This document shows, in pieces, positions 16,374 to 25,508 of a stretch of 64,000 nt of DNA (positions are counted from its first letter, which is position 1; each line of letters begins with the position of its first letter). Source of the DNA: Allopontixanthobacter confluentis. Its GTDB lineage: Bacteria; Pseudomonadota; Alphaproteobacteria; Sphingomonadales; Sphingomonadaceae. The stretch is taken from NCBI RefSeq assembly GCF_009827615.1, contig NZ_WTYU01000002.1, positions 913,020 to 977,019 on the forward strand. The letters run 5' to 3'. The notes beneath the pieces were generated by a model, which was not told the origin of the DNA, did no database searches, and worked only from the letters and a program-made list of their open reading frames with translations. The position numbers and the translations under genes were made by a program.

Positions 16374-17153
16374 TCAGCCAAATATGGCGACTGACTGGAT
16401 GCCCGATGTGACCTGGGTGCCATCGGTATTCCACATCCGCAGCCGTTCGCTGGAATAGCCATGATCGGCATGGTCGCTGGCAGTTTCCGCCAGCCACCAT
16501 CCGTCGCGCGTATGCGGTTCGGCTTCCAGAAGGTTGAAGGACCAGTTGATCGAACTGATCGGCCCGCGCCGTTCCATTAACCGCACGGCCGAGGGCGGCA
16601 ATGTGTCACCCATCAAGATGATTTCCGACACCGGATCCAGACCTGACGGCTCTCGCAGCCTGACCCACCGGCGCACCACTGGTTCGCCCGCATTCACCCG
16701 GTCGGCTGTGTAACGCACTTCGTAATTATTGGTGAGGAAGCCGGGCGCCTGCTGCGATACTGCATTTGCCCCGTCTTCAGGAGCGCCGGGCGCGCCATCC
16801 AGGGGTGCCGCACTGTGGCGGCCATTGGCTTCGCGCTGGGTGCCGAACAGCCAGAAAGCAGTCAGCGCCACCTTGCCATCGCACAGAATTTCGCTGCGCA
16901 ACTGGGCCACGTTCCGGCCCTCACGGATCATCTCGCAGCGCAATTCCATGTCCGTGCCAACAGGGGCGACAAACCCGATCTGGGCTGCCCGCAAAGGCGG
17001 CAAACCGGGAAAGCTGCGCGTGGCTACAGCATAAGCGATCAGCGCCGATGCGCCGCCATATAATGTCCGGCCCTGCATCCATTGTGCTGCGCCGGGCAGA
17101 GACAGCGTGCCTCCGCCTGCCTGTATCGGCTCGATCAGATGTCCAATGCTCAT
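16374..17153 (-). CDS. Acyl-CoA thioesterase family protein (double hotdog)
   Basis: The 259-residue protein fits the TesB-like thioesterase family with two hotdog halves: LYGGASALIAYAVATRSFPG in the N-terminal half and a WWLAETASDHADHGYSSERL region near the C terminus, where the Asp/Gln/Thr catalytic set of TesB relatives lies. It would hydrolyse acyl-CoA to free acid. It stands alone, convergent with the crotonase gene; the 155 bases upstream lead to tRNA-Cys. Confidence 0.85.
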   Translation of the reverse strand: MSIGHLIEPIQAGGGTLSLPGAAQWMQGRTLYGGASALIAYAVATRSFPGLPPLRAAQIGFVAPVGTDMELRCEMIREGRNVAQLRSEILCDGKVALTAFWLFGTQREANGRHSAAPLDGAPGAPEDGANAVSQQAPGFLTNNYEVRYTADRVNAGEPVVRRWVRLREPSGLDPVSEIILMGDTLPPSAVRLMERRGPISSINWSFNLLEAEPHTRDGWWLAETASDHADHGYSSERLRMWNTDGTQVTSGIQSVAIFG

Positions 17154-17309
17154 GGCAAAGTTTCATAAAGAAACTTTGCCGCATGGCCAGCCCTGTTGGC
17201 GGCGGCCCAATCAATTTCCCAAGAAGCGGATTGCCTTGGCCCGCGCCACGCGCTAGGGGGCCGCTTCCTTTGCAGTTCAGCGCCATGGGTGATGGGCTGT
17301 TGAAGGAAT

Positions 17310-17383
17310 GGCCCGATGGCGGAGTGGTTACGTAGGGGACTGCAAATCCTCGCACGCCGGTTCGATTCCGGCTCGGGCCTCCA
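17310..17383 (+). tRNA. tRNA-Cys (GCA)
   Basis: A 74-nt cloverleaf: acceptor GGCCCGA/TCGGGCC, T arm with GGTTCGATTCC, encoded CCA end, and anticodon GCA at 17342-17344 in loop CTGCAAA. Confidence 0.95.
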
Positions 17384-17415
17384 TATTCCAGCAGCTGCCA
17401 CCCGCAGCGCGCAGG

Positions 17416-17491
17416 GCCGCTTTAGCTCAGTTGGTAGAGCACATCATTCGTAATGATGGGGTCAGGTGTTCGAGTCACCTAAGCGGCACCA
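17416..17491 (+). tRNA. tRNA-Thr (CGT)
   Basis: A 76-nt cloverleaf: acceptor GCCGCTT/AAGCGGC, D arm AGCTCAGTTGGTAGAGC, anticodon CGT at 17449-17451, T loop GTTCGAGTC and encoded CCA. Its 3' half is the left end of the genomic island, and the tRNA stays intact. Confidence 0.96.
17444..17488 (+). repeat. attL-like direct repeat within tRNA-Thr 3' half
   Basis: 45 bases running from the anticodon stem to the acceptor stem recur at 22219-22262 with a single one-base gap (an extra T at 17462). This is the classic footprint of tyrosine-recombinase integration into a tRNA gene. Confidence 0.85.
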
Positions 17492-18262
17492 CCACTTCCA
17501 GTAGGAAAAATCGAGACTTGAAGCGGAAAGGCCGTTCGGCTGGTCGCGTCTTTGGGTCCTGCTTGGGGCGCTTTGGGTAGGAAAATAGGCAGTACCCATG
17601 CCAACCCACTCGGCGGTTGCAGTTCATTGTGAGCCTTCCTGAACGTCTGTAGGTGGTTTGGCAACAGACAGGCCTGATTGGCGGCCAGCCGTTGGTGCCG
17701 GTCGTGACCGCCTAACCGTCCGTGCAACTCAGCGGAGCGAACTGCCGATCTGAGCAGGCGCGTTGTCTGAAGGAATCTATCAATGACCCCCTGGCAAACC
17801 GATGCAAAATCGCGGTCATCGTTGCCGAAGCGTGGGGGAAAGAAGCACTTCTTGCGCATCAACGGGAAGCAAAGCTCCTCGCGATCCTAAGTGATGCGGA
17901 TATTGCGATCGCGCGACAATTTGCTGAAGAGGCTCAAAATCAGGAAAATACTGGATACAACTAAACTGGTTCTTGCCCGAGCAAATGCATCGGCTAACGC
18001 AACCAGGGTGATCGGCTAGGGAAGGGCAAGTCACCGCAAGGAGATGTCAGCCAGCCACTTTCGCTGGTGCAACTCATAGCCGAGGTGCCCCACCTGGAGG
18101 TAATGATGCATGGGGACTTTTCTCTAATGGTATTTTGACGAGCGTTAGTACTCCGCACCGCGTAGTGAGTAGCAATGTCCGAAATTGGGTCGTTAGCTGA
18201 CAACCCGTTCTGATTTGAAAAGCGTGCTCTGCTATGTGTCGCCTTCTCGGTCATTCGCTTGA
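17492..18262. other. Left part of island with no convincing gene
   Basis: This 770-base stretch holds short open frames only and no recognisable protein family, integrase or promoter signature. The first 90 bases (17525-17580) loosely resemble the sequence just after the right repeat (22300-22360), sharing CGTTCGG(C/T)TGGT. It probably consists of degraded island DNA. Confidence 0.6.
17722..17964 (+). CDS. Weakly supported small ORF inside island
   Basis: An 80-codon frame whose second half has plausible protein-like composition (IAVIVAEAWGKEALLAHQRE, ILSDADIAIARQFAEEA). No family is recognised and no ribosome binding site is evident. It may be a remnant of a longer gene or chance. Confidence 0.22.
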   Translation: MQLSGANCRSEQARCLKESINDPLANRCKIAVIVAEAWGKEALLAHQREAKLLAILSDADIAIARQFAEEAQNQENTGYN

Positions 18263-19624
18263 TCAGGTGCCGAAGCTTAAGACCACACTGAGACCTTGTA
18301 TTTGCTCTGCGCCGCTAATGCCCGCGCGATATTGGACCGTCAGGTCGACATACGAAGGTGTTGCGCCAACGCCCCGATTGGCAAGCCATCGACGGGCACT
18401 CAATCCTCCCCCGACTGCAGTGCCCCATTGGTCATTTCGGCTGCTGTCATATCCGGCGTAGGCCAGCGCGTGCGGGGTAACGATGATATCGCTAATGTTG
18501 AAAGCGCGTCCATATCGCCCTTCGAATGCCCCGTAGGCCACATCTGCATCGATCAGATATGCAAGGTCCCCGTAAAGGCGCCATGCCGTCCAGTCTGAAC
18601 GTCCGCGCATGACATCTAATCCATTCTCCTGGGAAAATGCCGCACGCAGACCCCAGTCATCTATAGCAGCGTCATTGAGCGCAATCAGGCGGCTAGCTTC
18701 CAGCACGAGGTTGGCGTTGGACAGGGGCTTGTATTGCAGGCCTGCCCAACCCTGCACGACATCGCTCATCAGGCCGTCATCATTCAGTTGAGTTGCAACA
18801 AAGGTGCGCCCGAACAGCGTGAGCGGTCGGCCATTTTGCCAACCGAATGGCCGATAGCCCAGCTCAAGCCCACCCTGCAGTGTCTGTCCCGTTGTCGAAC
18901 CCTGATTGAACAGCGCCAAAGGCTGGTCGCTTTCTGCATAAGCAATCTGCCCGCTCAGGCTCCAGCGATTTGCCAGGAGTGTGATCTCTCGTTCAATTGC
19001 GGCGCGCTGGCCTGCATCAAGTGGCCCGTCCTGCTGCCGCGCAAGGCCTTGCCGGAAAAGTTGCACTGCACGGTCGTCGAGCCCACGGCGCTTGGCACTA
19101 TAAGCGGCGTCCAGCAATTGCTGGCGGTTCATCGTGTCTGGAACTGGTCCATCGTCGAGCAGTGACTGAGCCAACCGGTCGTCGCCAGCCGCTATCGCAA
19201 CCATCATCCAGTCGACTGATCCCTGCAGCGAAACAAGCGGATCGCTGGCAGCCTGCGCCAAAATTCCAAGCGCGGCCTCTCGCTGGCCCGCCATGACATA
19301 TGAATAGACAGCAGCGCGGAAGCGATAGTCCCGCGCATCGCCATCCTGAGTCAGCGATGCTGCACGCTGGTAGGCTTCTGCCGCTTCTGTCCATTGTTCA
19401 ACGGCCCCGGCTTCCTGCCCCAGCAGCGCCCAGTATTCACCGTTTAGAGGAGCCGCTGTCACCGCCTGGCGGGCCTGTTGGAGCGCTGCAGCGTGATCGC
19501 CAGCAGCCTGCAGCCGATATGCCTGTTCGGCGGCCTCATATGCCTGCGTCGTTTGTGCGCTGGCAGGGGCTGCTGGAATTACCCCGATCAGTACAGCCAC
19601 AATGAGAGCGTTCTTCAGGGTCAT
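18263..19624 (-). CDS. NfrA-like outer-membrane exopolysaccharide secretin (TPR plus C-terminal beta domain)
   Basis: The 453-residue protein has a signal peptide (cleavage near ASAQ24), tetratricopeptide-like helices (about 28-215: EAAEQAYRLQAAGDHAAALQ, YWALLGQEAGAVEQWTEAAE) and a C-terminal half of alternating strands ending in Y-x-V-x-L-type strands (LTVQYRAGISG, LSVVLSFGT), like the NfrA C-terminal domain. In Escherichia coli NfrA exports the N4 glycan receptor made by NfrB. The start overlaps the end of the nfrB-like gene by 4 bases (ATGA), so the two are cotranslated. It is shorter than E. coli NfrA. Assignment rests on architecture plus the nfrB neighbour. Confidence 0.75.
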   Translation of the reverse strand: MTLKNALIVAVLIGVIPAAPASAQTTQAYEAAEQAYRLQAAGDHAAALQQARQAVTAAPLNGEYWALLGQEAGAVEQWTEAAEAYQRAASLTQDGDARDYRFRAAVYSYVMAGQREAALGILAQAASDPLVSLQGSVDWMMVAIAAGDDRLAQSLLDDGPVPDTMNRQQLLDAAYSAKRRGLDDRAVQLFRQGLARQQDGPLDAGQRAAIEREITLLANRWSLSGQIAYAESDQPLALFNQGSTTGQTLQGGLELGYRPFGWQNGRPLTLFGRTFVATQLNDDGLMSDVVQGWAGLQYKPLSNANLVLEASRLIALNDAAIDDWGLRAAFSQENGLDVMRGRSDWTAWRLYGDLAYLIDADVAYGAFEGRYGRAFNISDIIVTPHALAYAGYDSSRNDQWGTAVGGGLSARRWLANRGVGATPSYVDLTVQYRAGISGAEQIQGLSVVLSFGT

Positions 19625-21722
19625 GCTGTTTCTTTCTGTTGGTCGACGATCATCAACCTCTGTTCAAGTGCGAGCTTAGCAATGATGTCGCCATCGATAA
19701 TTCCGCGCGCAACAAGATATTCCCCGAAGGTTCCGTGCAGGGCCGGTCGATATTTCCGCATCGCGGTCTTGATCGCTTTGCGTGACACCAGTCCGCCCTC
19801 AAGCAGCATTTCATGAAGCAGTGGAACTCCCAGAGCCTTTTGGGTCGGCGCTGTTTCATCATTCAACCGCTTGATTGTGGCCACCAGTTGGCTTTCAGGC
19901 GCAATAAGCTGAACGAATTTTCCGCCCAGGCGCTCGATCATGCGCTTCGATTCTTCGTCGGAAAGTGGGCGAGCAAAAGCGATCTTCAAGCGACCCTTAT
20001 CACTGACGCCAATCGGAAGTGCTCGCAGTCGGAGTGAGACGTCCGCTGGTAGCCGACCATGAAATGCCTTTGCGGCCTCCAAATTCACTTCCGTAAATGG
20101 CAGTCCTGTTTGGCTCGCAACTGCTTCAGTCAAAAGCATTTCATCAAGGCCTTTGCGCAGCAGAATAACGCCCAGGTTCTCTCCCGTGCTAGATTGTTCG
20201 ATTAACGCAGCGTCACGGTCGGTTGCAGAAACGGCTTCCCATTCAACAAGTATGTCGCCCAGAGCGCGCTTGTCTTGTACCAGCCATTCTCGCGTCGGAA
20301 ACCGATGTGCTGTCTTGTCCCAAGCTATGTTCTCTTTGGTGATCTTGCTTCGCACAAATATCCTGAGCGCGCGCATCGTTGCCAAGAAGTTGACGACACT
20401 GGCGAGGAATATGCGCGGCAAAGCCATCATCGCGTGCCCCCACCCATAGATAATATGCGTGAAATACATGCGCTGCGCTACACGCGCCAACAGCGCGAAC
20501 GCGTTGAATATCAGCAGCGAGGTTTCAAACGGACTAGCGTCAAAAAGCAAAAATCGGGGTAGTCCCATCCGCGAGGAAGCTATGTTGAGAACGATGTAAT
20601 TGATCGCCAAGAAATAGCCAACGATGGCAAGTGTTGGCGTCAGAATTGCTTTTCGGTCACGAAATAGGAAATAATTTGCGATCGGCGATTTGCTCCAGCC
20701 GAGTTGCTCCCAACCCTGTAAGGCGATCCCAAGTGTCCATCGTGCCTTTTGGCGATACGATGTGCGGATCGTGTTGGGAAAGTGTTCGCGCACACATAGT
20801 GGCATCTCGAATTGCAGAATTTGCGAAGGACCCATCCCCAGGAGCGAGCGACGTCTTACGCGGAATTCCACCGGATATTGTGCGATAATGGATGTCTGCC
20901 CGCGGGCCGCCAGACGCGTGGCGATGTCGTAATCTTCTGTCAGCGTTGCGCTGTTGAAGGGTTCCTGGCCATTTTCCATCAGCAGCAACATGGCATCTCG
21001 TGAAAAACATGTGCCAACGCCTGCAGAAGGGACCGAACCAGTCAGCACTTCCCGAACCACCAGATCCTTGGCATGCATTCGGCGAACTCATCCATGTAAA
21101 TGCCAGCAACCAGATCGCGATAACCCTGTTCTAATGAGACAACAGGCAGCTGGATCAAATCTTTATACGGAAGCAGATAGTTGAAATATTTAAGTTCCAG
21201 CGGATGTAGAACATCTTCGCTATCGTGCAGGATGATACCTGCAAACGCAATTTCCTCGCGCGCTTCATGCGCCAATATTTCAGCTACAATGTAGTTTAGG
21301 CAATCAGCTTTGCAGGTCGGTCCGCCATGAGGAAGTTCGACCTTTTTGACTCGGCGATATCGCTTGGCGAGCCGTTCTGCCTCGGCAATTGTCTGCGGAT
21401 CGTTGGCATAAACTCCGGCAAAAATCGTATAATTTTCATATGTTAATGTTGAGATCGCATTATCGACCATTGCCGCAATTACATCGTGCTCCTGCCAGGC
21501 TGGAAGCATTATAGCCAGATGTTGTTCGGGCCGCGCGAGCAAGGCTTGCACCGGCGCCTTGTGATGCTTTTGGAACAAGCGATGTTTCAGCCGTCGTGCC
21601 CAATAAACGGCATCTATGAACAAGTCATCGATTGATGAAAGTGTGACGAGCACAATCGTGACCAGAGCCAAAATTTGCAGCACGTATTCGTAGGAGGAGA
21701 GAAAGCCTGCGAACGATATCAA
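19621..21722 (-). pseudogene. nfrB: NfrB-like glycosyltransferase with MshEN c-di-GMP domain, split by a one-base deletion
   Basis: Two open frames (21722-21042 and 21078-19621) together encode one protein of about 700 residues. The N-terminal part has membrane helices and a family 2 glycosyltransferase core (ILHDSEDVLHPLEL). The second has the TEDYDIATRLAARGQ acceptor region, the QKARW motif, more helices and a C-terminal MshEN-type c-di-GMP-binding domain. The join reads DEFAE-C in one frame and HAKDLVVRE in the next; restoring one C next to 21076 gives DEFAEWHAKDLVV and a continuous protein. The first start is TTG. This is either a true inactivating mutation or a sequencing error. Confidence 0.8.
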
Positions 21723-22218
21723 TCAGATAACCCTATTTAAAAGAGCGGTGCCCCTTTGGCCGGACAGCAAAATCCGCATATCCGTACTTATCATGGCAGT
21801 CGATCATTATTATGTAATTGCTGCATAAAATTCGGATTGTCGCAGAGAGCTTGCATTAGGTGTCAATTGCTAGTGATTGCTAGGCATGGCGCTAACTTTA
21901 GATGCCGCCTTGTTCGTAATGGTCCTGCAAGTCGCGAGTTGGGCCGTCAGATGACAGTCGGCTTTTATAAAAAAGCGGGATTAGCGGCCAGTCCGCTTTT
22001 GGTGAAATGGCAGATGCAAATCCAGTCACCAGCCGGTGTCGATGAGATATAGCGAAGGTCACTTTTCTGCAATTTTTCCTACCAAAGCGCTTTCACGAGG
22101 AAACCGCATTGAATGTACCGAACCCGTAACTGGATCCTGCGTGGGTAGAGCCAAATTTAGGTCAAAAATTGAGCCCTGAAAGCTTGGAAAACCTCGCTTT
22201 CTGGCGAGTGCTTTCATC
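21723..22218. other. AT-rich region upstream of nfrB to the right island end
   Basis: About 500 bases without a supported gene. It contains the AT-rich presumed promoter region of the nfrB/nfrA operon (around 21780-21840) and short frames of unknown value. A minus-strand frame of 71 codons crosses the right repeat and looks fortuitous. Confidence 0.55.
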
Positions 22219-22262
22219 TCATTCGTAATGATGGGGCAGGTGTTCGAGTCACCTAAGCGGCA
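22219..22262 (+). repeat. attR-like copy of the tRNA-Thr 3' half
   Basis: 44 bases identical to 17444-17488 except for one missing T in the variable-loop region. It lacks the 5' half of the tRNA and the CCA, so it is not a functional tRNA gene. It marks the right end of the island. Confidence 0.85.
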
Positions 22263-22522
22263 ACATACCTTCAAATATGGAAATGCGTCATTCAGAACTG
22301 GTGGGGCGTTCGGTTGGTTCGTCAGCGTGCCATGCTTCGGGTGGGTTTGGGCTGGGGCGGTTGGTCAAAACATGCTAAGCGCAGCTTGACCCATTATTGC
22401 GCCCAAACAGCCTATGACATTCTCACCGCGTGAACCGGAGCGTCGCCGAGGTTTGGTGCTCCTGCATTGCTAATCCTCTGTAATCGCGTAAGGAAGTTCG
22501 CCATACTCACTAGGAGCCCACG

Positions 22523-23074
22523 ATGGACATCAATGATATTCTGCGATCGCAAGGCGGCCTTGAATCGATCGCTGCGCAACTGGGCATCTCGGAAGAACAG
22601 GCGATGCAAGGGGCAACCGCGCTGCTTCCTTCGATCCTGACTGGTTTTGGAGATCGCGCTGAAGGCGAGACACAGAGCGGCGCAGGCGGTCTTGGTGCAA
22701 TTCTTGAATCGCTCGGCGGGGCAGATCTGACCCGCAATGTCGTTGGCCCGCAGCCGACCGAGGTGGGTAAGGGCAACGACATTCTCGGACAGATTTTTGG
22801 TTCAAAAACTGTCAGTCGGGACGTCGCGAGCGAGGCATCTCAGACAACGGGTCTGGACCCGGCCCTGCTCAAGAAAATGCTCCCGATTGTTGCGATGCTG
22901 GTTGCTGGATATCTGTCGTCGCAGTCCAACCGTCCAGGACAGAGCGGCGGACTGGGTTCCGTATTGGGTCAGGTGCTTGGCGGCCTGGCTGGTGGCGGTG
23001 CTGCTGGCGGTGCCGGCGGTCTCGGTGGCGGCCTGGGGGGAGTGCTCGGCTCTATCCTGAGCGGCAGGCGTTAG
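22523..23074 (+). CDS. DUF937 family protein with Gly-rich C terminus
   Basis: The 183-residue protein starts with the DUF937 pattern (LESIAAQLGISEEQAMQGA, LLPSILTGF), then a second helical unit (LDPALLKKMLPIVAMLVAG), and ends in a Gly/Ala/Leu-rich tail of about 40 residues. YidB of E. coli is a relative; the fold suggests a helical bundle and the function is unknown. The start has AGGAG nearby. It is the first chromosomal gene beyond the island; the 260 bases between repeat and start hold nothing else recognised. Confidence 0.85.
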   Translation: MDINDILRSQGGLESIAAQLGISEEQAMQGATALLPSILTGFGDRAEGETQSGAGGLGAILESLGGADLTRNVVGPQPTEVGKGNDILGQIFGSKTVSRDVASEASQTTGLDPALLKKMLPIVAMLVAGYLSSQSNRPGQSGGLGSVLGQVLGGLAGGGAAGGAGGLGGGLGGVLGSILSGRR

Positions 23075-23195
23075 GCGACAAAGCGCCAAAAGCCGGTCAA
23101 CCGAGACCTGAATTGGGCCCTCTTGTCGCGCTTTGCAAAATGCCGCGACCCGCGGGCAATCGCGCGGTCTAGCGGACAGGACTGACTCGCTGCTG

Positions 23196-25508
23196 TCAGG
23201 CAACTCTGGTCAGCAATTTGCCCTGTTCATCACCTAGCACCCATGTCCGCACATCCTGTGCGGACATCGGTTTGCTCAGCAGGAAGCCCTGCACATTGCG
23301 GCAGCCTTCGCGCCGCAGGATGTCGAGCTGTTCAATTTCCTCAACCCCTTCGGCCAGCGTTTCCATGCCCAGCGCATCTGCCAGGGTGGTGATGGCGCGG
23401 ATGATGGCATGGCCGTTGCCGCCATTGGCAAGATCAGTCACGAAAGACCGGTCGATCTTGACCTTGTCGAACGGGAAAGATCGCAGATAGCTGAGGGAGG
23501 AATAGCCAGTGCCGAAATCATCCAGCGCAATCTTCACGCCCAGTCCGCGCAGGCTGTAAAGCGTTGCCATGGTCTTTTCGACATTGGCGATAAATACGCT
23601 CTCGGTAATTTCCAGTTCCAGCCGGTCAGCCGAGATGCCGGAGGAGGCAATGGCGCTGAGGATTTTGCCCGCCAGACCGGGAGACGCAAACTGTTTGGGC
23701 GAGACATTGACCGCGACCGACAGGTCAGTTTCCCACATGCTGGCCTGATGGCATGCTTCTCTCAGCACCCATTCGCCAATGGGGTGGATCAGCCCTGTTT
23801 CTTCGGCCAGCGGAATGAATTCAAGCGGGCTGATCTGGCCGCGTTCCGGATGCTGCCACCGGATCAGCGCTTCGAACCCTTTGAGCTTTTCTTCGGTCAG
23901 GCTGTAAAGGGGCTGGAAATAGAGCTCAAATTCACCCTCGCCAATGGCGCGCCGCAAATCCAGTTCCATCTGGCGCCGCAAACGTGCCTGTTCATCCAGC
24001 GATGGCTCGAAGAAATGATGGCCTGATTTGCCGTCCCGCTTGGCGCGGTAGAGTGCCAGGTCGGCGTGTTTCATCAATATATTGCCATCATCGCCATCAC
24101 CGGGCGCGACGGCGATGCCAAGGCTGGCCGAACAATCGGCCACTTGCCCGTCGATGGTGACATGACGCATGAAACAGGCCTGCACCCGCCGCGCGATGCC
24201 CGCCAGACTGGCATCGCAATCCACACCGTCGATCAGAATGGCAAATTCATCACCGCCGAGGCGGGCAATGGTCGCTTCGGGCAATTCTGCGATAAGGTGG
24301 CCGGCCACATTGCGCAGCAGCGTATCGCCTGCCGGATGGCCCAGCGTGTCGTTGACCACCTTGAAATCATCAAGGTCGATATAGATCACCATCAGGCGAT
24401 CGTCGGCTTTGCGGCGGGCGAGTGCCTGCGACAGCTGTTCGACGAACAGCTTGCGGTTGGGCAGGTTGGTCAGCCCGTCATGCAGGCCGACATGGACAAT
24501 GCGTTTCTCGCGTTCGTCGATGGCCTTGATCATGGCGTTGAAACTGCTGGCCAGACGGCCAATTTCATCGTCAGTCCTGACTGTGACTTCCACCTGGCGC
24601 CCTTCGCCGATCAGGCGCGTGGCTTCATCCAGCTTGCGCAGAGGCGCGGTGATGGAAAGCGATACTTTCCAGCTCAGGGCGATGACTAGGCACAGGCCTG
24701 CCACTGCCAGCAACGCCAGCAGCCATTTCAGGCTGGCATATTCGGCCAACGATCCGCTGAGGGAATGGCGCAGGATAAGGCGTGGGTCCAGCCTGTCCTG
24801 CAGCGCTGGCAGGGCTGAAATGCGGTACAGGAAACGGTCGCCTTCGCTGCGTTCAAACACACGGCCCAGCGGCGCAGAAAGCAGGGCTGGCGGCGTATCC
24901 CCCTTGCGCACGACCTGTGCGGCCAGATCCACCGCCGCCAGTTTTACCAGACGGTCCATTGCCGTCTGGTCCAGCGGCTGGGTGACCACCAGCCAGCCGA
25001 CCAGATCGGGAACCTCCACCGGTGATGCAGCGGCCAGCGCGACATCATTGCCAAGGCGGATGACGCCATATTCTACCCCTTGATCCAGCGGACCCCAGAG
25101 GCTGTTGCCATCGGGCAGCACGTCGCCTGTCGAGCCGATAACCGACCCGTCATACCCCACCACGAATGCGGCGCTGCTGCGGGACCGGTCGCGCAGACTG
25201 TCGAGCGCGCTGGCAATGGTGGCCCGATCATTGGTGGCGACAGCTTCACGAAAGCCGAAATCGCGCGATAGCACGTCGGAAGCACTGCGCATCTGGCGCG
25301 CACGAAGGTCCAGTATTTCCTCGAACACACGCGCATTGGCAGCCAGATCGCGTGTGGCATTGTTCTCGCCAAAACGCGCAATTGCCTGGCCGACAATCAC
25401 CATCAGCACGGCGATAACGGCGGCAAACAGGCTGGCATACAGCACTGCAATGCGCAGCCGCAACGTGCCAAAGCGCAGCCCCTTTACCCGGTGCAAAGCG
25501 CCGATCAT
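23196..25508 (-). CDS. GGDEF-EAL c-di-GMP signalling protein with periplasmic sensor
   Basis: The 770-residue inner-membrane protein has a TM helix near residue 30, a periplasmic dCache/CHASE-like domain (about 45-260), a second TM (about 263-283), a HAMP (about 285-335), GGDEF (about 345-500) with an intact RLGGDEF active site, and EAL (about 520-760) with FEALIRW and DDFGTGYSS intact. No RxxD inhibitory site precedes GGDEF. Both synthesis and breakdown of c-di-GMP look possible; which dominates is not readable. The gene overlaps the upstream cupredoxin-like gene by 4 bases, so the partner may tune the sensor. Confidence 0.93.
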   Translation of the reverse strand: MIGALHRVKGLRFGTLRLRIAVLYASLFAAVIAVLMVIVGQAIARFGENNATRDLAANARVFEEILDLRARQMRSASDVLSRDFGFREAVATNDRATIASALDSLRDRSRSSAAFVVGYDGSVIGSTGDVLPDGNSLWGPLDQGVEYGVIRLGNDVALAAASPVEVPDLVGWLVVTQPLDQTAMDRLVKLAAVDLAAQVVRKGDTPPALLSAPLGRVFERSEGDRFLYRISALPALQDRLDPRLILRHSLSGSLAEYASLKWLLALLAVAGLCLVIALSWKVSLSITAPLRKLDEATRLIGEGRQVEVTVRTDDEIGRLASSFNAMIKAIDEREKRIVHVGLHDGLTNLPNRKLFVEQLSQALARRKADDRLMVIYIDLDDFKVVNDTLGHPAGDTLLRNVAGHLIAELPEATIARLGGDEFAILIDGVDCDASLAGIARRVQACFMRHVTIDGQVADCSASLGIAVAPGDGDDGNILMKHADLALYRAKRDGKSGHHFFEPSLDEQARLRRQMELDLRRAIGEGEFELYFQPLYSLTEEKLKGFEALIRWQHPERGQISPLEFIPLAEETGLIHPIGEWVLREACHQASMWETDLSVAVNVSPKQFASPGLAGKILSAIASSGISADRLELEITESVFIANVEKTMATLYSLRGLGVKIALDDFGTGYSSLSYLRSFPFDKVKIDRSFVTDLANGGNGHAIIRAITTLADALGMETLAEGVEEIEQLDILRREGCRNVQGFLLSKPMSAQDVRTWVLGDEQGKLLTRVA

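Larger units (their letters stand above)
17444..22262. mobile_element. Genomic island (about 4.8 kb) integrated at tRNA-Thr(CGT)
   Basis: It is bounded by the 44/45-base direct repeats of the tRNA-Thr 3' half. The inside is visibly more AT-rich than both flanks, especially 19.6-22.2 kb, and carries an NfrB/NfrA-like exopolysaccharide pair plus non-coding remnants. No integrase gene is recognisable inside, so the element looks decayed or reduced, or was mobilised in trans. That it is a mobile element is inferred from repeats, target and composition. Confidence 0.75.

Noticed and set aside
18045-18112. Minus-strand 26-codon peptide frame in the island
   Set aside because: A codon pattern looks protein-like but there is no ribosome binding site, promoter or known family.
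21042-21722. N-terminal glycosyltransferase fragment as a separate complete gene
   Set aside because: The fragment ends abruptly in a frame with no family match after DEFAE, while the next frame continues the same domain, so it is one split gene.
17492-22218. Integrase or transposase gene in the island
   Set aside because: No frame shows tyrosine-recombinase or transposase motifs; the short frames are not convincing.
22059-22274. Minus-strand 71-codon frame across the right repeat
   Set aside because: It reads through the tRNA-derived repeat and has no recognisable family, so it is probably fortuitous.
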